Shown here piece after piece: positions 55,106 to 64,000 of a stretch of DNA of 64,000 nt; within the stretch, counting starts at the first letter, position 1, and the number at the start of each line of letters is the position of its first letter. The DNA comes from Clostridiales bacterium (lineage in GTDB: Bacteria; Bacillota; Clostridia; Lachnospirales; Bianqueaceae), in NCBI GenBank assembly GCA_024689505.1, contig JAILDJ010000272.1:1-64000 (forward strand), written 5' to 3'. The notes below the pieces were generated by a model. It was not told the DNA's origin. It worked only from the letters and a program-made list of their open reading frames with translations, and did not search any database. Both the position numbers and the translations under genes were made by a program.

Positions 55106-55639
55106 ATGGATTTCAAGAAGATCGACAGTAAAGTCATTTTTCGGGGACATATCATGGACGTAGTGGTGGACCAGATCGAATTTGAGAACGGGGTCCAGGC
55201 ACAACGCGAGGTCGCTGTGCACGCCAGCTGCGCCGCAGTCGTCCCGATCACGCCGGAAGGTAAGATCATCATGGTGCGTCAGTATCGGTACGCGGTCGAA
55301 GAAGACACGTTGGAGATCCCGGCGGGTCTGCTGGAACCGGGCGAGGACCCGATGGAAGGCGCGAAGCGCGAATTAGAGGAAGAGATCGGACAGAAGCCCT
55401 TGCATATGGAGTATCTGTTCCGCTTCTATGCGTCGCCGGGATTCACGACCGAAACGTTGGACGTTTTTCTCTGCAATGAGATGAGCCCGTCGCATCAGCA
55501 CCTGGATGTGGATGAGTTCATCGATATCCAGGAGGTCACGCCTGAAGAAGCAATGCGCATGATCGCCGATGGTCGTATCAAAGATGGCAAGACTGTTGCT
55601 GCGGTCTCATATTATGTTGCACGGGCGAAGGAGGCCTGA
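55106..55639 (+). CDS. NUDIX hydrolase (ADP-ribose pyrophosphatase type)
   Basis: 177 residues. The Nudix box is complete: G-x5-E-x7-REL-x-EE-x-G in GLLEPGEDPMEGAKRELEEE plus IG. The N-terminal VVPITPEGKIIMVRQYRY and TLEIPAGLLE match the NudF/ADP-ribose pyrophosphatase group, which splits ADP-ribose to AMP and ribose-5-phosphate. It lies between proC and phoH with 2-4 nt gaps. Confidence 0.9.
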   Translation: MDFKKIDSKVIFRGHIMDVVVDQIEFENGVQAQREVAVHASCAAVVPITPEGKIIMVRQYRYAVEEDTLEIPAGLLEPGEDPMEGAKRELEEEIGQKPLHMEYLFRFYASPGFTTETLDVFLCNEMSPSHQHLDVDEFIDIQEVTPEEAMRMIADGRIKDGKTVAAVSYYVARAKEA

Positions 55640-55643
55640 ATAT

Positions 55644-56645
55644 TTGAGCGAATTGCAGATCCAGCTGCCGGCTGAACATATCAGCAATATTTTTGGCAGT
55701 TTTGATGAGAATATGAAAGCGTTGGAGAAGCAGTTGAACGTCACGGTCATCAATCGTGAGGACAAGCTGACCATTTCCGGCGAGGCGAACGCGGTGGAAG
55801 AGGCGGCCGGCGTCCTGCGCAATCTGTCACAGATCGCGGCTCGGGGCGAGGATGTTTCTCTGCAGCACGTAAACTACCTCATGTCGCTGTCCCAGGAAGA
55901 ACTTTCCGGTGACAACAGCGAGTGGATGTCCGATATCGTCACGTTCACACGGCAGGGCAAGCCTGTACGGCCGAAGACCATCGGTCAGAAAAAATATGTG
56001 GACCTGATCCGTAAGAACATGTTGACGTTCGGGATCGGCCCCGCGGGTACTGGTAAGACCTACCTTGCCATGGCTATGGCGATCCAGGCTTTCAAGTCCG
56101 GAGAAGTCAGCCGTATCATCCTGACCCGGCCGGCGATCGAAGCCGGTGAGCGCCTGGGTTTTCTCCCGGGCGACCTGCAGAGCAAGATCGATCCCTATCT
56201 GCGTCCGCTGTACGACGCGTTGTATGATATCATGGGTGCGGAGAGCTTCCAGAAACATCTGGAACGCGGTGCCATCGAGGTAGCACCATTAGCGTACATG
56301 CGCGGCCGCACGCTGGACAATTCTTTCATCGTGCTGGATGAAGCGCAGAACACGACACAGGCACAGATGAAGATGTTCCTGACACGTATCGGTTTTCAGT
56401 CCAAGGTCGTCATTACCGGCGACTTGACGCAGATCGATCTGCCGGGAGATCAGAAATCCGGCCTTCGTCAGGCAGCCATGATCCTGCGTGGGATCGAGGG
56501 CATCGGCATGGTCACGCTGCGCAACCAGGATGTTGTGCGTCATCCGCTGGTACAGCGGATCGTAGAAGCCTACGAGAAACATGATAAGCAGCAGGAGGTC
56601 GAGCGTGATCGCCGCAATTTCCAGACGGAGAAAATGAAAAAATGA
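55644..56645 (+). CDS. phoH: PhoH family protein (YbeZ type)
   Basis: 333 residues from TTG 55644, 9 nt after GAAGGAGG; the open frame upstream lies inside the nudix gene. An N-terminal KH-like region (about 1-90) precedes the PhoH ATPase with Walker A GPAGTGKTYLAMAMA and Walker B SFIVLDEAQNTTQAQ. PhoH/YbeZ is almost always beside ybeY and is linked to rRNA and RNA quality control. It overlaps ybeY by 4 nt (ATGA). Confidence 0.94.
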   Translation: MSELQIQLPAEHISNIFGSFDENMKALEKQLNVTVINREDKLTISGEANAVEEAAGVLRNLSQIAARGEDVSLQHVNYLMSLSQEELSGDNSEWMSDIVTFTRQGKPVRPKTIGQKKYVDLIRKNMLTFGIGPAGTGKTYLAMAMAIQAFKSGEVSRIILTRPAIEAGERLGFLPGDLQSKIDPYLRPLYDALYDIMGAESFQKHLERGAIEVAPLAYMRGRTLDNSFIVLDEAQNTTQAQMKMFLTRIGFQSKVVITGDLTQIDLPGDQKSGLRQAAMILRGIEGIGMVTLRNQDVVRHPLVQRIVEAYEKHDKQQEVERDRRNFQTEKMKK

Positions 56646-57130
56646 AATGCTGGTTCAATTGGGAAATTGAAGCGGAAGGGCAGGAGCAGATCGAGACCCT
56701 GCTCGAGACCGTCCTTGTAAAAGGACTGGAAATGGAAAAGATCACTGTACCGGTGGAGATCAGTATCACGATCACCACGGCGGAAGAAGTGCATCGCCTC
56801 AATCTCGAATACCGCGGGATCGACAGGACGACGGACGTCCTTTCCTTCCCCATGGTCGAATTCGATACGGACGATATCAATGCTTGTATAGAGCAGTCGG
56901 AGTGGGATCCAGATGAGGATTGTGCCGTTCTGGGCGATATCATCCTGAATTACGGACAAGCCCTTGTCCAGGCGGAAGAATATGGACATAGTGCGGAGCG
57001 TGAACTTGCGTTCCTCACGATACACAGCCTGCTGCATCTTTTGGGGTATGATCATATCCAGGAGGAAGAAGAGCAGGTCATGCGCGCGCATCAGGAACAG
57101 GTATTGGAAGCGCTCGCGATCACAAGATAA
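56642..57130 (+). CDS. ybeY: Endoribonuclease YbeY
   Basis: 162 residues. The zinc motif H-x3-H-x5-H is present in HSLLHLLGYDH, preceded by the conserved RGIDRTTDVLSFP and GDIILN. YbeY is a metal-dependent RNase needed for 16S rRNA 3' maturation and ribosome quality control. It is translationally coupled to phoH. Confidence 0.96.
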   Translation: MKCWFNWEIEAEGQEQIETLLETVLVKGLEMEKITVPVEISITITTAEEVHRLNLEYRGIDRTTDVLSFPMVEFDTDDINACIEQSEWDPDEDCAVLGDIILNYGQALVQAEEYGHSAERELAFLTIHSLLHLLGYDHIQEEEEQVMRAHQEQVLEALAITR

Positions 57131-57146
57131 AGAAGGTTTATGTTGC

Positions 57147-58361
57147 ATGAAGAATAAAGCAATCAGTATTGTACTGATCATAGGGTTCCTGCTGGCTGCC
57201 GGCGGCGTAGGAGCGTATGTGCTGTGGCCGGAAAAAGAACCGGAAGTCGTAGAAGAGCCGGAATCCAGCGTGTCGGAAGAATCCAGTTCTGAAGAAAGCA
57301 GTTCCGAGAGCAGTGAAAGCGAAGAACCAGAGTCTTCGGAGTCCAGCAGTGAAGAAAGCTCTTCTGAAAGCTCTAAAGACGAATCATCCAAAAAAGAAGA
57401 GAAGAAAAAACTGGCTAAGGACGAGGCCTACAGTCAGCTGACGGGCCTGGTCGTTTCGAAAGATGTTTACAAGCAGCGCCCGGTGGCGGTCTCCATCAAC
57501 AATCATGTGGATGCCTGCCCCCAGAGCAATCTGAACGCCGCTGATATCGTGTATGAAGTCATGGTCGAGGGTTCGATCACCCGTTATGTAGCGGTCTTCC
57601 AGGATTATATGGATCTGGAGAAGATCGGTTCGATCCGAAGTGCACGCCGTTACTTCCTGGATTTTGCCATGGATCAGAGCGCAGTGCTGGCCCATTTCGG
57701 CCAGGATCCGGACATCGTGGATACGTTCTATGCGATCGGATGCCCTCATCTGAATGGCCTGGAGGATGCGTATCACTATTGGCGCAGTACCGACCGTGTC
57801 GCGCCGCATAATGTGTATACGACGGGCAAGGACCTGGCAGACGCTATGGACAAGTACGGGTATGGAGCTACGATGGAAGAAGCCATCGAAGATCCGATGT
57901 TCAAGTTCTATCGTGTGTACGAGGATGCGTCAAAGATGAAGAAAGAGCGTAAAGCGCTTTCCAAATCGGACGATACCTTCTCTTGCAAGAAATTATCTAT
58001 CCCAGGATTCAATTCATCGTTCACATATAATAAAGACACCAAGATGTATGAGCGGACCGTATACGGTGAAAAGCAGATCGATGCGGAGACGAAGGAACGG
58101 ACCGCCTGCAAGAACATCATCCTCCAGTTCACTGATGTATATGATCGTGGGGATGATAAAGGCCATCTGGATATCGATACCATCGGCGAGGGCGACGGAT
58201 ACTATATCTGCCAGAATCTGGTCGTTCCGGTACATTGGGTCAAAGAAGGACAGTACGAAACAACGCATTATTACCTGGAAAACGGCGATCAGCTCGTCAT
58301 GGTTCCGGGCAAAACGTGGATCTGTGTGCTTTCCAACTATCAGGAATATACGATCGAGTAA
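57147..58361 (+). CDS. DUF3048 domain-containing membrane-anchored protein
   Basis: 404 residues from ATG 57147 (AAGAAGGTT upstream). N-terminal membrane helix (about 5-27) without a lipobox, a Ser/Glu-rich low-complexity linker (about 30-90), then the YerB/DUF3048 domain with RPVAVSINNHVDACPQSN, ADIVYEVMVEGSITRY and IGSIRSARRYFLDFA. The domain lies outside the membrane; function is unknown. The Ser/Glu linker resembles wall-spanning spacers. It sits between ybeY and a lipid II flippase-like gene. Confidence 0.9.
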   Translation: MKNKAISIVLIIGFLLAAGGVGAYVLWPEKEPEVVEEPESSVSEESSSEESSSESSESEEPESSESSSEESSSESSKDESSKKEEKKKLAKDEAYSQLTGLVVSKDVYKQRPVAVSINNHVDACPQSNLNAADIVYEVMVEGSITRYVAVFQDYMDLEKIGSIRSARRYFLDFAMDQSAVLAHFGQDPDIVDTFYAIGCPHLNGLEDAYHYWRSTDRVAPHNVYTTGKDLADAMDKYGYGATMEEAIEDPMFKFYRVYEDASKMKKERKALSKSDDTFSCKKLSIPGFNSSFTYNKDTKMYERTVYGEKQIDAETKERTACKNIILQFTDVYDRGDDKGHLDIDTIGEGDGYYICQNLVVPVHWVKEGQYETTHYYLENGDQLVMVPGKTWICVLSNYQEYTIE

Positions 58362-58376
58362 AAGAAAGGGAATACT

Positions 58377-60086
58377 ATGGCAAACGAGCGGCCATCGGAG
58401 ACCAAACAGCTGGCGACCCAGGGCATCATCCTGGTCGCAGCCTCCTTTGTGGTGCGGTTTATCGGGTTTTTATACAGGATCCCGTTGACCAACCTGTGGG
58501 GCGATGCCGGCAATGACGCCTATTCCATGGCGTATCAGATCTATAATCTGTTCATCATCATCTCCTCATTCGGTGTGCCGGCCGCGCTGTCCCGTATGGT
58601 GGGCAAGCGGCTTGCCTTGAAGCAGTATGCCAACGCGAGGAAGGTATTTATCGTGGCGTTGGTCCTGATCGGATCGATCACCCTTGTCTGTGCCTTGTTC
58701 ATGTGGTTCGGCGCTGGTTTCATCGCCAACCAGATCTTCGGTGTTGCCGAATCCATGCCATCCATCCGGGTCCTGGCGGTTACCTTGCTGATCGTCGCCG
58801 GGATCGCTGTGCTGCGCGGTTTGTTCCAGGGTATGAACAATATGAAACCCACCGCGGTCTCCCAGATCCTGGAACAGTTCGTCAACGCCGCTGCCAGTCT
58901 GATCTTCGCTTTCGCTCTGTTCGGCAAAGGTCTTGCCTGGGGCGTCGCAGGAGGTATCAGCGGTGCGGGCTTTGGTGGACTGGCAGCGTTGGTGCTCCTG
59001 CTGTTCATCTACTACTTGTACCGCGGTCATTCCTGGATCGGCTCTAAAAAGGCCGATGCGAAATATGTGACGGAATCCAACAAAGAGATCGTCAAGGAAA
59101 TGATGCTTCTGGTCATCCCGATCGTGTTGGCATCCGCTGTTTTGAACATCAAGAATATCGTGGATTCCAGTCTGTTCCTGAAACTGATGCGGGTCAAAGG
59201 GTATGAGACCAGTGAGATCTCGTTGCTGCGCGGTATGTATCAGGGCAAATTCATCCTGCTGACGACCCTGCCCATCGCGGTGGGCAACGCGCTTGGAACA
59301 GCAGCGGTGCCCAGCATCACCCGTTCGATCACCCTCAATGACCGACAAGAGATCCGTTCCAAGATCATGATGCAGTATCGGATGATCGTGCTGATCACGC
59401 TGCCGGCGGCGATCGGTATGGCCATCGTGGCAAAACCCATGCTGCAGGTATTGTTCCCAGCCGCGCCTGATGGAGCAGCACTGTTCTGGGTAGGTTCCAT
59501 CCAGGTCGTTTTCTACAGTATCGTCCATGTGTCCACCGGCATCCTGCAGGGACTGAACCGGGTCAGGATCCCGATCATCAACGCGATCATCGCGGCTGTC
59601 ATCGCCTTGATCGTCTGCATTTTCTGTATCCTGCTGTTCAACCTGAATATCTATTCCCTGGTCATCAGTGATATCATCTTCACAGCCGTGCTTGCGTACC
59701 TGGATACGGACTCCGTGCGCAGATTCACACGCTTTACTGTGGACTGGATCGATATCTTCAAAAAACCATTGATCGCGACAGCCGCCATGAGTCTGTGCTG
59801 TCTGTTGACCTATCTGTTGGTCAACCGGGTCGAGGGATCGAACTTCATGGCACTCCTGCTTTCCGTGATCGTGGCAGTCGCGGTTTATTTCGTGGTCCTG
59901 GTCAACATCGATGGTGTATCTGAGGAAGATATGGACAACCTGCCTATGGGCCATAAGCTGGAGCTGCTGCGGATCCCGGGCTTGCCATCATTTGGTAAAA
60001 AGAACAAAAGAAGACCGGCGCCGAAGCATATGCATCGTCGTCCGGTCCATACGGACAATAACAGAAGACCCCGCACGAGACGCTGA
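58377..60086 (+). CDS. MurJ/SpoVB-type polysaccharide flippase
   Basis: 569 residues with about fourteen membrane helices. Text such as IGFLYRIPLTNLWGDAGNDAY (read in parts), SSFGVPAALSRMVGKRLAL and LRGLFQGMNNMKPTAVSQILEQ matches the YtgP/SpoVB branch of the MOP superfamily, which includes MurJ lipid II flippases of Firmicutes. It ends in a strongly basic tail of about 35 residues (RRPAPKHMHRRPVHTDNNRR), unusual in length. Last gene of the purB operon, followed by a terminator. Confidence 0.88.
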   Translation: MANERPSETKQLATQGIILVAASFVVRFIGFLYRIPLTNLWGDAGNDAYSMAYQIYNLFIIISSFGVPAALSRMVGKRLALKQYANARKVFIVALVLIGSITLVCALFMWFGAGFIANQIFGVAESMPSIRVLAVTLLIVAGIAVLRGLFQGMNNMKPTAVSQILEQFVNAAASLIFAFALFGKGLAWGVAGGISGAGFGGLAALVLLLFIYYLYRGHSWIGSKKADAKYVTESNKEIVKEMMLLVIPIVLASAVLNIKNIVDSSLFLKLMRVKGYETSEISLLRGMYQGKFILLTTLPIAVGNALGTAAVPSITRSITLNDRQEIRSKIMMQYRMIVLITLPAAIGMAIVAKPMLQVLFPAAPDGAALFWVGSIQVVFYSIVHVSTGILQGLNRVRIPIINAIIAAVIALIVCIFCILLFNLNIYSLVISDIIFTAVLAYLDTDSVRRFTRFTVDWIDIFKKPLIATAAMSLCCLLTYLLVNRVEGSNFMALLLSVIVAVAVYFVVLVNIDGVSEEDMDNLPMGHKLELLRIPGLPSFGKKNKRRPAPKHMHRRPVHTDNNRRPRTRR

Positions 60087-60111
60087 TCTTCAGCGCCCTG
60101 CGGGGCTTTTT
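60069..60111. terminator. Intrinsic terminator after the flippase gene
   Basis: Outer stem CCCCGCA/TGCGGGG, inner stem CGCTGA/TCAGCG, then five T. It overlaps the end of the coding region and ends just before the convergent ABC-F stop. Confidence 0.85.
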
Positions 60112-62007
60112 CTATTCTTCATCCAAAGCATCGGACAGCTCGGCCCATTCTTCCATCAGGGCTTCCAACTGACCATCCAGGGTTTCCTTGTTCTGCTCCA
60201 GACGAGCAAATTCGGAAGCGGAATTGTAGAATTCCGGATCGAGCATTTTTTCTTCGATGTCGTGCAGTTTCCACTCGATCTCTTCGATCTCTTTTTCCAC
60301 GCGGTTGAAGCGGGTCTTTCTGCGTGTACGTTCCCGCTGCAGCTTCTTCTGCTGATAGAAATCCAGTTCAGCAGAGGTCGAAGAAGTGCGTGCCTGTGTT
60401 TCGGGATCGTTGGACGCAGCGTGCTCCAGATAGTAATCATAGCCGCCGGGATAGATGCGGACGCCATCCTGGGTCAGCTCAAAGATCTTGTCAGCGACGC
60501 GGTTGATAAAGTATCGGTCGTGGGAGATGAACAAGATCGTGCCTTGATAGCCGATGAGGTTGTCCTCCAGCACCTCGCGGGACGGAATGTCCAGGTGGTT
60601 CGTAGGCTCATCGAGCAGCAGGAAATTATTGTCGGCCAGCATGATCTTGCACAGGGAGACACGGGCTTTTTCCCCGCCGCTTAAGGCTTCTATGGGCTTG
60701 AAGACGTCATCTCCGCGGAAGAGGAAGGCGCCTAAAACGTTGCGTACCTGGCCCAGCGTCATCTGCGGGAAAGAGTCATAGATCTCTTCTAGGACTGTGT
60801 TGCCCGGTGACAGGTTTTCCTGCTGCTGATCATAGTACCCGGGGTAGACTTTGACGCCGGTGTGCAGGTAGCCGGAGGTGGGCGGCACCAAGCCCATGAT
60901 CATCTTGAAGAGAGTGGTCTTGCCGGTCCCGTTCGAGCCGAGCAGAGCGATCTTCTCTCCGCGGCGGATCTGAAAGTTGACATGTTCGAACAACAGATTG
61001 CCATCAAACTGTTTGGATAGTTCTTCGGCGCTCAGTACGTCCTCGCCGCTCAAGGTGGAGGGAACGAGCTTCAGCTTCATGTTGGCGTTCAGTTCGGACG
61101 GCCGGTCCAAAACCTCCATTTTGTCGAGGATCTTCTCACGGCTCTGGGCACGGCGGATGAATTTCTCCATACCGCGGGACCGCAGATCGGCGATGATGCC
61201 CTGCTGCCGTTTGATCTCTGCCTGCTGCAGATTGTATTCTTTCAGTGCCTGTTTGGCGCGGAGTTCCTTTTCATGTGCGTACCAGGTGTAATTACCATGA
61301 TATTCGCTGCTGACGCCGCGTTCCAGTTCAATGGTACGGGTGCAGAGCTTGTCCAGAAAATAGCGGTCGTGGGAGATCAATATACAGGCTCCGGGAAATG
61401 ACCCGAGGAAGCCTTCCAGCCATTGTATGGCCGCGATGTCCAGATGGTTGGTCGGTTCATCGAGCAGCAGCAGATCCGGCTGCTCCAACAGCAGTCTTGC
61501 CAAGGCGACTCTGGAACGCTGCCCGCCAGAAAGCTGGGAGATGGGAAGGGCATATTCCGCCTCCTGGAACCCCAGACCTTTCAGCACCCCACGGACACGG
61601 CTGCGGTACTGATAGCCATCCCGCTGCGTGAACGCCTGCTGCAGACGGTCGTATTCTTCTAACAGCTGCGGCGTGGACGCACGGCTGATCTCGTGTTCCA
61701 ATCGGCGCATATCGTCTTCCATGCGGATCAGGTCATCGAAGACAGAAAGCAGGACCTCTTCGATGCGTTTGGTGGATGTATAATCTGAGGACTGCGGCAG
61801 ATACCCGACCTTAAGATCCCGCTGACGGTAGATCTGCCCCTCATCCGGTTCCAGATCTCCTGTCAGGATGCGGAGCAGTGTGGTCTTTCCGGCACCGTTG
61901 ACGCCGACCATGGCCACTTTCTCGTGTGCCTCTATATGGAAGGTGCAGTCCTTGAGCACTTCCTGTGTCAGGAAGGCTTTCCGGATGTGACTGCATGATA
62001 AAATCAT
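60112..62007 (-). CDS. ABC-F family ATPase
   Basis: 631 residues, no membrane helices. Two ABC domains: Walker A GVNGAGKTT and GSNGTGKTT, signatures LSGGQRSRVALA and LSGGEKARVSL, Walker B LLLLDEPTNHLD twice. The interdomain linker contains SRGMEKFIRRAQSREK, as in translation-acting ABC-F proteins, and the C-terminus (about 545-631) is a charged coiled coil as in the Uup/YdiF group. Such proteins act on the ribosome E site, rescuing stalls or in some cases giving antibiotic protection; which applies is unknown. Single gene, AAAGGGAAT ribosome site. Confidence 0.93.
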   Translation of the reverse strand: MILSCSHIRKAFLTQEVLKDCTFHIEAHEKVAMVGVNGAGKTTLLRILTGDLEPDEGQIYRQRDLKVGYLPQSSDYTSTKRIEEVLLSVFDDLIRMEDDMRRLEHEISRASTPQLLEEYDRLQQAFTQRDGYQYRSRVRGVLKGLGFQEAEYALPISQLSGGQRSRVALARLLLEQPDLLLLDEPTNHLDIAAIQWLEGFLGSFPGACILISHDRYFLDKLCTRTIELERGVSSEYHGNYTWYAHEKELRAKQALKEYNLQQAEIKRQQGIIADLRSRGMEKFIRRAQSREKILDKMEVLDRPSELNANMKLKLVPSTLSGEDVLSAEELSKQFDGNLLFEHVNFQIRRGEKIALLGSNGTGKTTLFKMIMGLVPPTSGYLHTGVKVYPGYYDQQQENLSPGNTVLEEIYDSFPQMTLGQVRNVLGAFLFRGDDVFKPIEALSGGEKARVSLCKIMLADNNFLLLDEPTNHLDIPSREVLEDNLIGYQGTILFISHDRYFINRVADKIFELTQDGVRIYPGGYDYYLEHAASNDPETQARTSSTSAELDFYQQKKLQRERTRRKTRFNRVEKEIEEIEWKLHDIEEKMLDPEFYNSASEFARLEQNKETLDGQLEALMEEWAELSDALDEE

Positions 62008-62162
62008 CAGAATTCCCTTTCTTTTTGGTGTTCATGTTTATGTACTAAAATAATGATAGCAAAAAATTTGAAAAAAGAAAAGACTGTTTTGCAGTGTTGG
62101 TGTATCGCGGACAGTTTTTTTGTTAATATTGCATTAAAGCATGATTTCGCATGGAAATCGGC

Positions 62163-62191
62163 TTGACGAAATATCCGGTGTATGCTAAAAT
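62163..62191 (+). promoter_or_regulatory. Promoter of the cold-shock gene
   Basis: TTGACG (62163-62168), 17-bp spacer, TAAAAT (62186-62191). The leader is about 50 nt, shorter than the long cspA leader of enteric bacteria. Confidence 0.75.
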
Positions 62192-62249
62192 AAGCCTACT
62201 AGTGATCTGCACCATGGAGATCCTAAAGATTTTTATGGAGGTCAGTTTC

Positions 62250-62450
62250 ATGAAAACTGGAGTAGTAAAATGGTTTGACGCGAAGAAGGGGTTTGGGTTC
62301 ATTTCCGTTCCTGAAGAGGACGATGTTTTCGTTCATTTCTCCGCGATCCAGGGCGAGGGCTACAAGACCCTGGAGGAAGGCCAGCAGGTAGAGTTCGACA
62401 TTGAAGAAGGACCCAAAGGCCCGCAGGCGTGCAACGTTGTGAAGCTGTAA
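62250..62450 (+). CDS. Cold-shock protein
   Basis: 66 residues from ATG 62250 behind TATGGAGGTCAG; the upstream open frame is leader. RNA-binding motifs RNP1 (KGFGFI) and RNP2 (VFVHFS) are intact and the start [14 protein letters not shown] is typical. It binds single-stranded RNA as a chaperone. Its own promoter and terminator make it a single-gene unit. Confidence 0.96.
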   Translation: MKTGVVKWFDAKKGFGFISVPEEDDVFVHFSAIQGEGYKTLEEGQQVEFDIEEGPKGPQACNVVKL

Positions 62451-62529
62451 CATGAGGCTGTATTTCCTCTCCATTAGATTGAACACGCGTCTAGCGCAAA
62501 GGAAACTGATTATCACGAAGTGTTGTTCT

Positions 62530-62557
62530 AAGGATGGTCGTAATGATCATCCTTTTT
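62530..62557 (+). terminator. Intrinsic terminator after the cold-shock gene
   Basis: 10-bp stem AAGGATGGTC/GATCATCCTT with one G-U pair, 5-nt loop and a T-run. Confidence 0.88.
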
Positions 62558-62580
62558 CCTTGGATAAAAGCCTTTTTTTC

Positions 62581-62610
62581 TTGACAAGACAGGGGCTTTT
62601 TAGATATAAT
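62581..62610 (+). promoter_or_regulatory. Sigma-A promoter for secD
   Basis: Perfect TTGACA (62581-62586), 18-bp spacer and perfect TATAAT (62605-62610). Confidence 0.9.
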
Positions 62611-62653
62611 ATATACGCTTGACTTTTTTAGAGTTTATGGAGGAAGACGAATC

Positions 62654-64000
62654 ATGGGTCGTTTGAAAAATGTTTTCATCCTTCTGCTCGTGCTCATCGT
62701 CACGGCGGCTCTTTGCCTGCTTTCTTATGTAGGCTGGGGCAGCAGCACGCGCCTGGGTGTTAAGAATATCAACCTGGGCCTGGACCTGGCAGGAGGCGTT
62801 TCTATCGTTTATGAGGCGGAAGAGGGCAGCAATCCTTCTTCTGATGAAATGAACGGTGCTCTGGCGGTCATCCAGCGTCGTCTGGATGCTAAGGGATATA
62901 CCGAGGCCAGTGCATATATCGACGGGACGGAGCGTATCCGTGTGGATATCCCCGGCGTCAAAGATGCGAACGAGGCAGTTTCCGAGATCGGCAAGACCGC
63001 GCAGCTTACCTTTGTTGGTGTCGTATGGTCCGATGTTTTAGCCGATACGGATTTCATTACACCGTTTTATCAGCAGTACGTGGACGACGCGCTGGCTGCT
63101 ATGGAAGAATCCGAGCGTGAAGAAGCCGATACAGAGGCGCTGATGAGCGAGGCGAAGAGCTTCATGGCTACTTATCCGGGTTATGCTGTGCAGGTCTATC
63201 CCGAGATTCTGGAGCAGGCTGTCGAGCATGGCCTTGCCGAGGTCGTCGTCACCGGAACGGACGTCGAGAAGGCGTCCTACCAGTACGGTCAGTACAGCCA
63301 GAATTCGGCCGCGGGACCGTACGTTCAACTGAGACTGAACTCCGATGGTACCAAGAAATTCGCAGAAGGCACGCAGAAATATCTGAACCAGTATATCGCG
63401 ATCCGTCTGGACGAAGTCGTCTGCAGTATGCCGACTGTCAGTGCCGTCATCGAGAACGGTGAAGCTGTCATCAGCGGCAGTTATACCGAAGATGAGGCAA
63501 AAGCGCTTGCCGACGACATCAACGGCGGTGCACTGCCGGTACAGCTGAAGGTCATCCAGATGAACAGTGTCGGCGCCACACTGGGCCAGGATTCCCTGCA
63601 GACCAGTATCATGGCGGCCATCATCGGTTTCGTCCTGATCCTCATCTTTATGATCGTTTACTATAAGATCCCTGGAGTGGCTTCTGCGCTGGCGCTCATC
63701 CTGTATGTCGCCCTGGTGCTTTTGACCATCAATCTGTTCGATCTTACCCTGACGTTAGCCGGTGTTGCAGGTATCATCCTGTCCATCGGTATGGCGGTCG
63801 ATGCCAACGTCATCATCTTCTCCCGTATCACGGAAGAACTGCGGCTGGGACGCGGTCTGCGCGTTTCCATCCACTCTGGTTTCCAGAAAGCGCTTTCCGC
63901 TATCCTGGATGGTAACATCACCACGCTTCTGGTCGCCATCGTTCTGTACGCGCTGGGCAGCGGTACCATCCGCGGTTTCGCGCAGACACTGGCGATCGGT
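62654..64000 (+). CDS. secD: Protein translocase subunit SecD (3' end outside window)
   Basis: 449 residues to the window edge, no stop. The ATG at 62654 follows ATGGAGGAAG. First membrane helix at about 7-27, then the SecD motif NLGLDLAGGVSIVYE, the large extracytoplasmic domain with VIQRRLDAKGY, and the RND-type membrane block (AGIILSIGMAVDANVIIFSRI, read in parts). SecD with SecF uses the proton gradient to pull exported proteins out of SecYEG. Whether SecF is fused, as in some Firmicutes, cannot be seen. Confidence 0.95.
   Translation, partial: MGRLKNVFILLLVLIVTAALCLLSYVGWGSSTRLGVKNINLGLDLAGGVSIVYEAEEGSNPSSDEMNGALAVIQRRLDAKGYTEASAYIDGTERIRVDIPGVKDANEAVSEIGKTAQLTFVGVVWSDVLADTDFITPFYQQYVDDALAAMEESEREEADTEALMSEAKSFMATYPGYAVQVYPEILEQAVEHGLAEVVVTGTDVEKASYQYGQYSQNSAAGPYVQLRLNSDGTKKFAEGTQKYLNQYIAIRLDEVVCSMPTVSAVIENGEAVISGSYTEDEAKALADDINGGALPVQLKVIQMNSVGATLGQDSLQTSIMAAIIGFVLILIFMIVYYKIPGVASALALILYVALVLLTINLFDLTLTLAGVAGIILSIGMAVDANVIIFSRITEELRLGRGLRVSIHSGFQKALSAILDGNITTLLVAIVLYALGSGTIRGFAQTLAIG

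Overview
The window looks like chromosomal DNA of a low-to-mid GC Bacillota (Firmicutes), probably an anaerobic gut-type fermenter. Signs are RNase Y, PNPase and RecX in Firmicutes-style neighbourhoods, consensus TTGACA/TATAAT promoters with strong AGGAGG ribosome sites, a pta-ackA acetate pathway, a reverse rubrerythrin, formate-THF ligase, and an oxygen-sensitive glycyl-radical hydroxyproline dehydratase. The near-balanced base composition and gene set would fit an Erysipelotrichia or Clostridia relative, but I cannot fix the genus. No phage, intact insertion sequence, CRISPR array or rRNA is visible. One tRNA, tRNA-Pro(GGG), is present.

Layout. 1-7 kb: end of a Tet(M)-like ribosome-protection gene with a YdeI/OmdA gene, DUF6062, pta-ackA with an odd triplicated 3' end, yceD-rpmF, a PD-(D/E)XK-like protein, a non-coding fold-back region and reverse rubrerythrin. 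7-12 kb: TetR/MATE efflux pair with a visible operator, a GH3 glycosidase, PAP2 phosphatase and a GlsB-type membrane protein. 12.6-16.1 kb: a minus-strand sugar or sugar-acid operon (SDR, split transketolase, beta-hydroxyacid dehydrogenase). 16.4-19.8 kb: an unusual membrane-tethered sigma factor preceded by a coupled small ORF and followed by a NERD-domain membrane protein; both units share a promoter motif. 19.9-24.1 kb: class C sortase, tRNA-Pro, rpsO, pnp, dut. 24.4-35.4 kb: a long housekeeping run uppP-ftsK-fhs-folD-rimO-pgsA-cinA-recA-recX. 35.4-37.5 kb: a second ECF sigma factor coupled to a membrane-anchored serpin. 37.5-37.9 kb: an array of strong hairpins with two 108-bp repeats. 37.9-45 kb: P5C dehydrogenase, a secreted CHAP/SH3 wall protein and trans-4-hydroxy-L-proline dehydratase. 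45.2-51 kb: purine salvage and uptake (xpt, BMP lipoprotein, ABC ATPase, two permeases). 51-60 kb: rny, then purB-proC-nudix-phoH-ybeY-DUF3048-MurJ-like. 60-64 kb: ABC-F protein, cold-shock protein and secD, cut by the window end.

The most interesting content is two different membrane-linked sigma-factor systems. In one, the sigma factor itself carries a transmembrane segment and an outside domain (16550-18439). In the other, an ECF sigma is translationally coupled to a protein made of a short cytoplasmic head, one membrane helix and an extracellular serpin (36011-37456). Both suggest sensing outside the cell, the second possibly of proteases. Hydroxyproline use is also indicated: HypD makes P5C, which PruA would oxidise to glutamate or ProC reduce to proline. 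The activating enzyme for HypD is not in the window.
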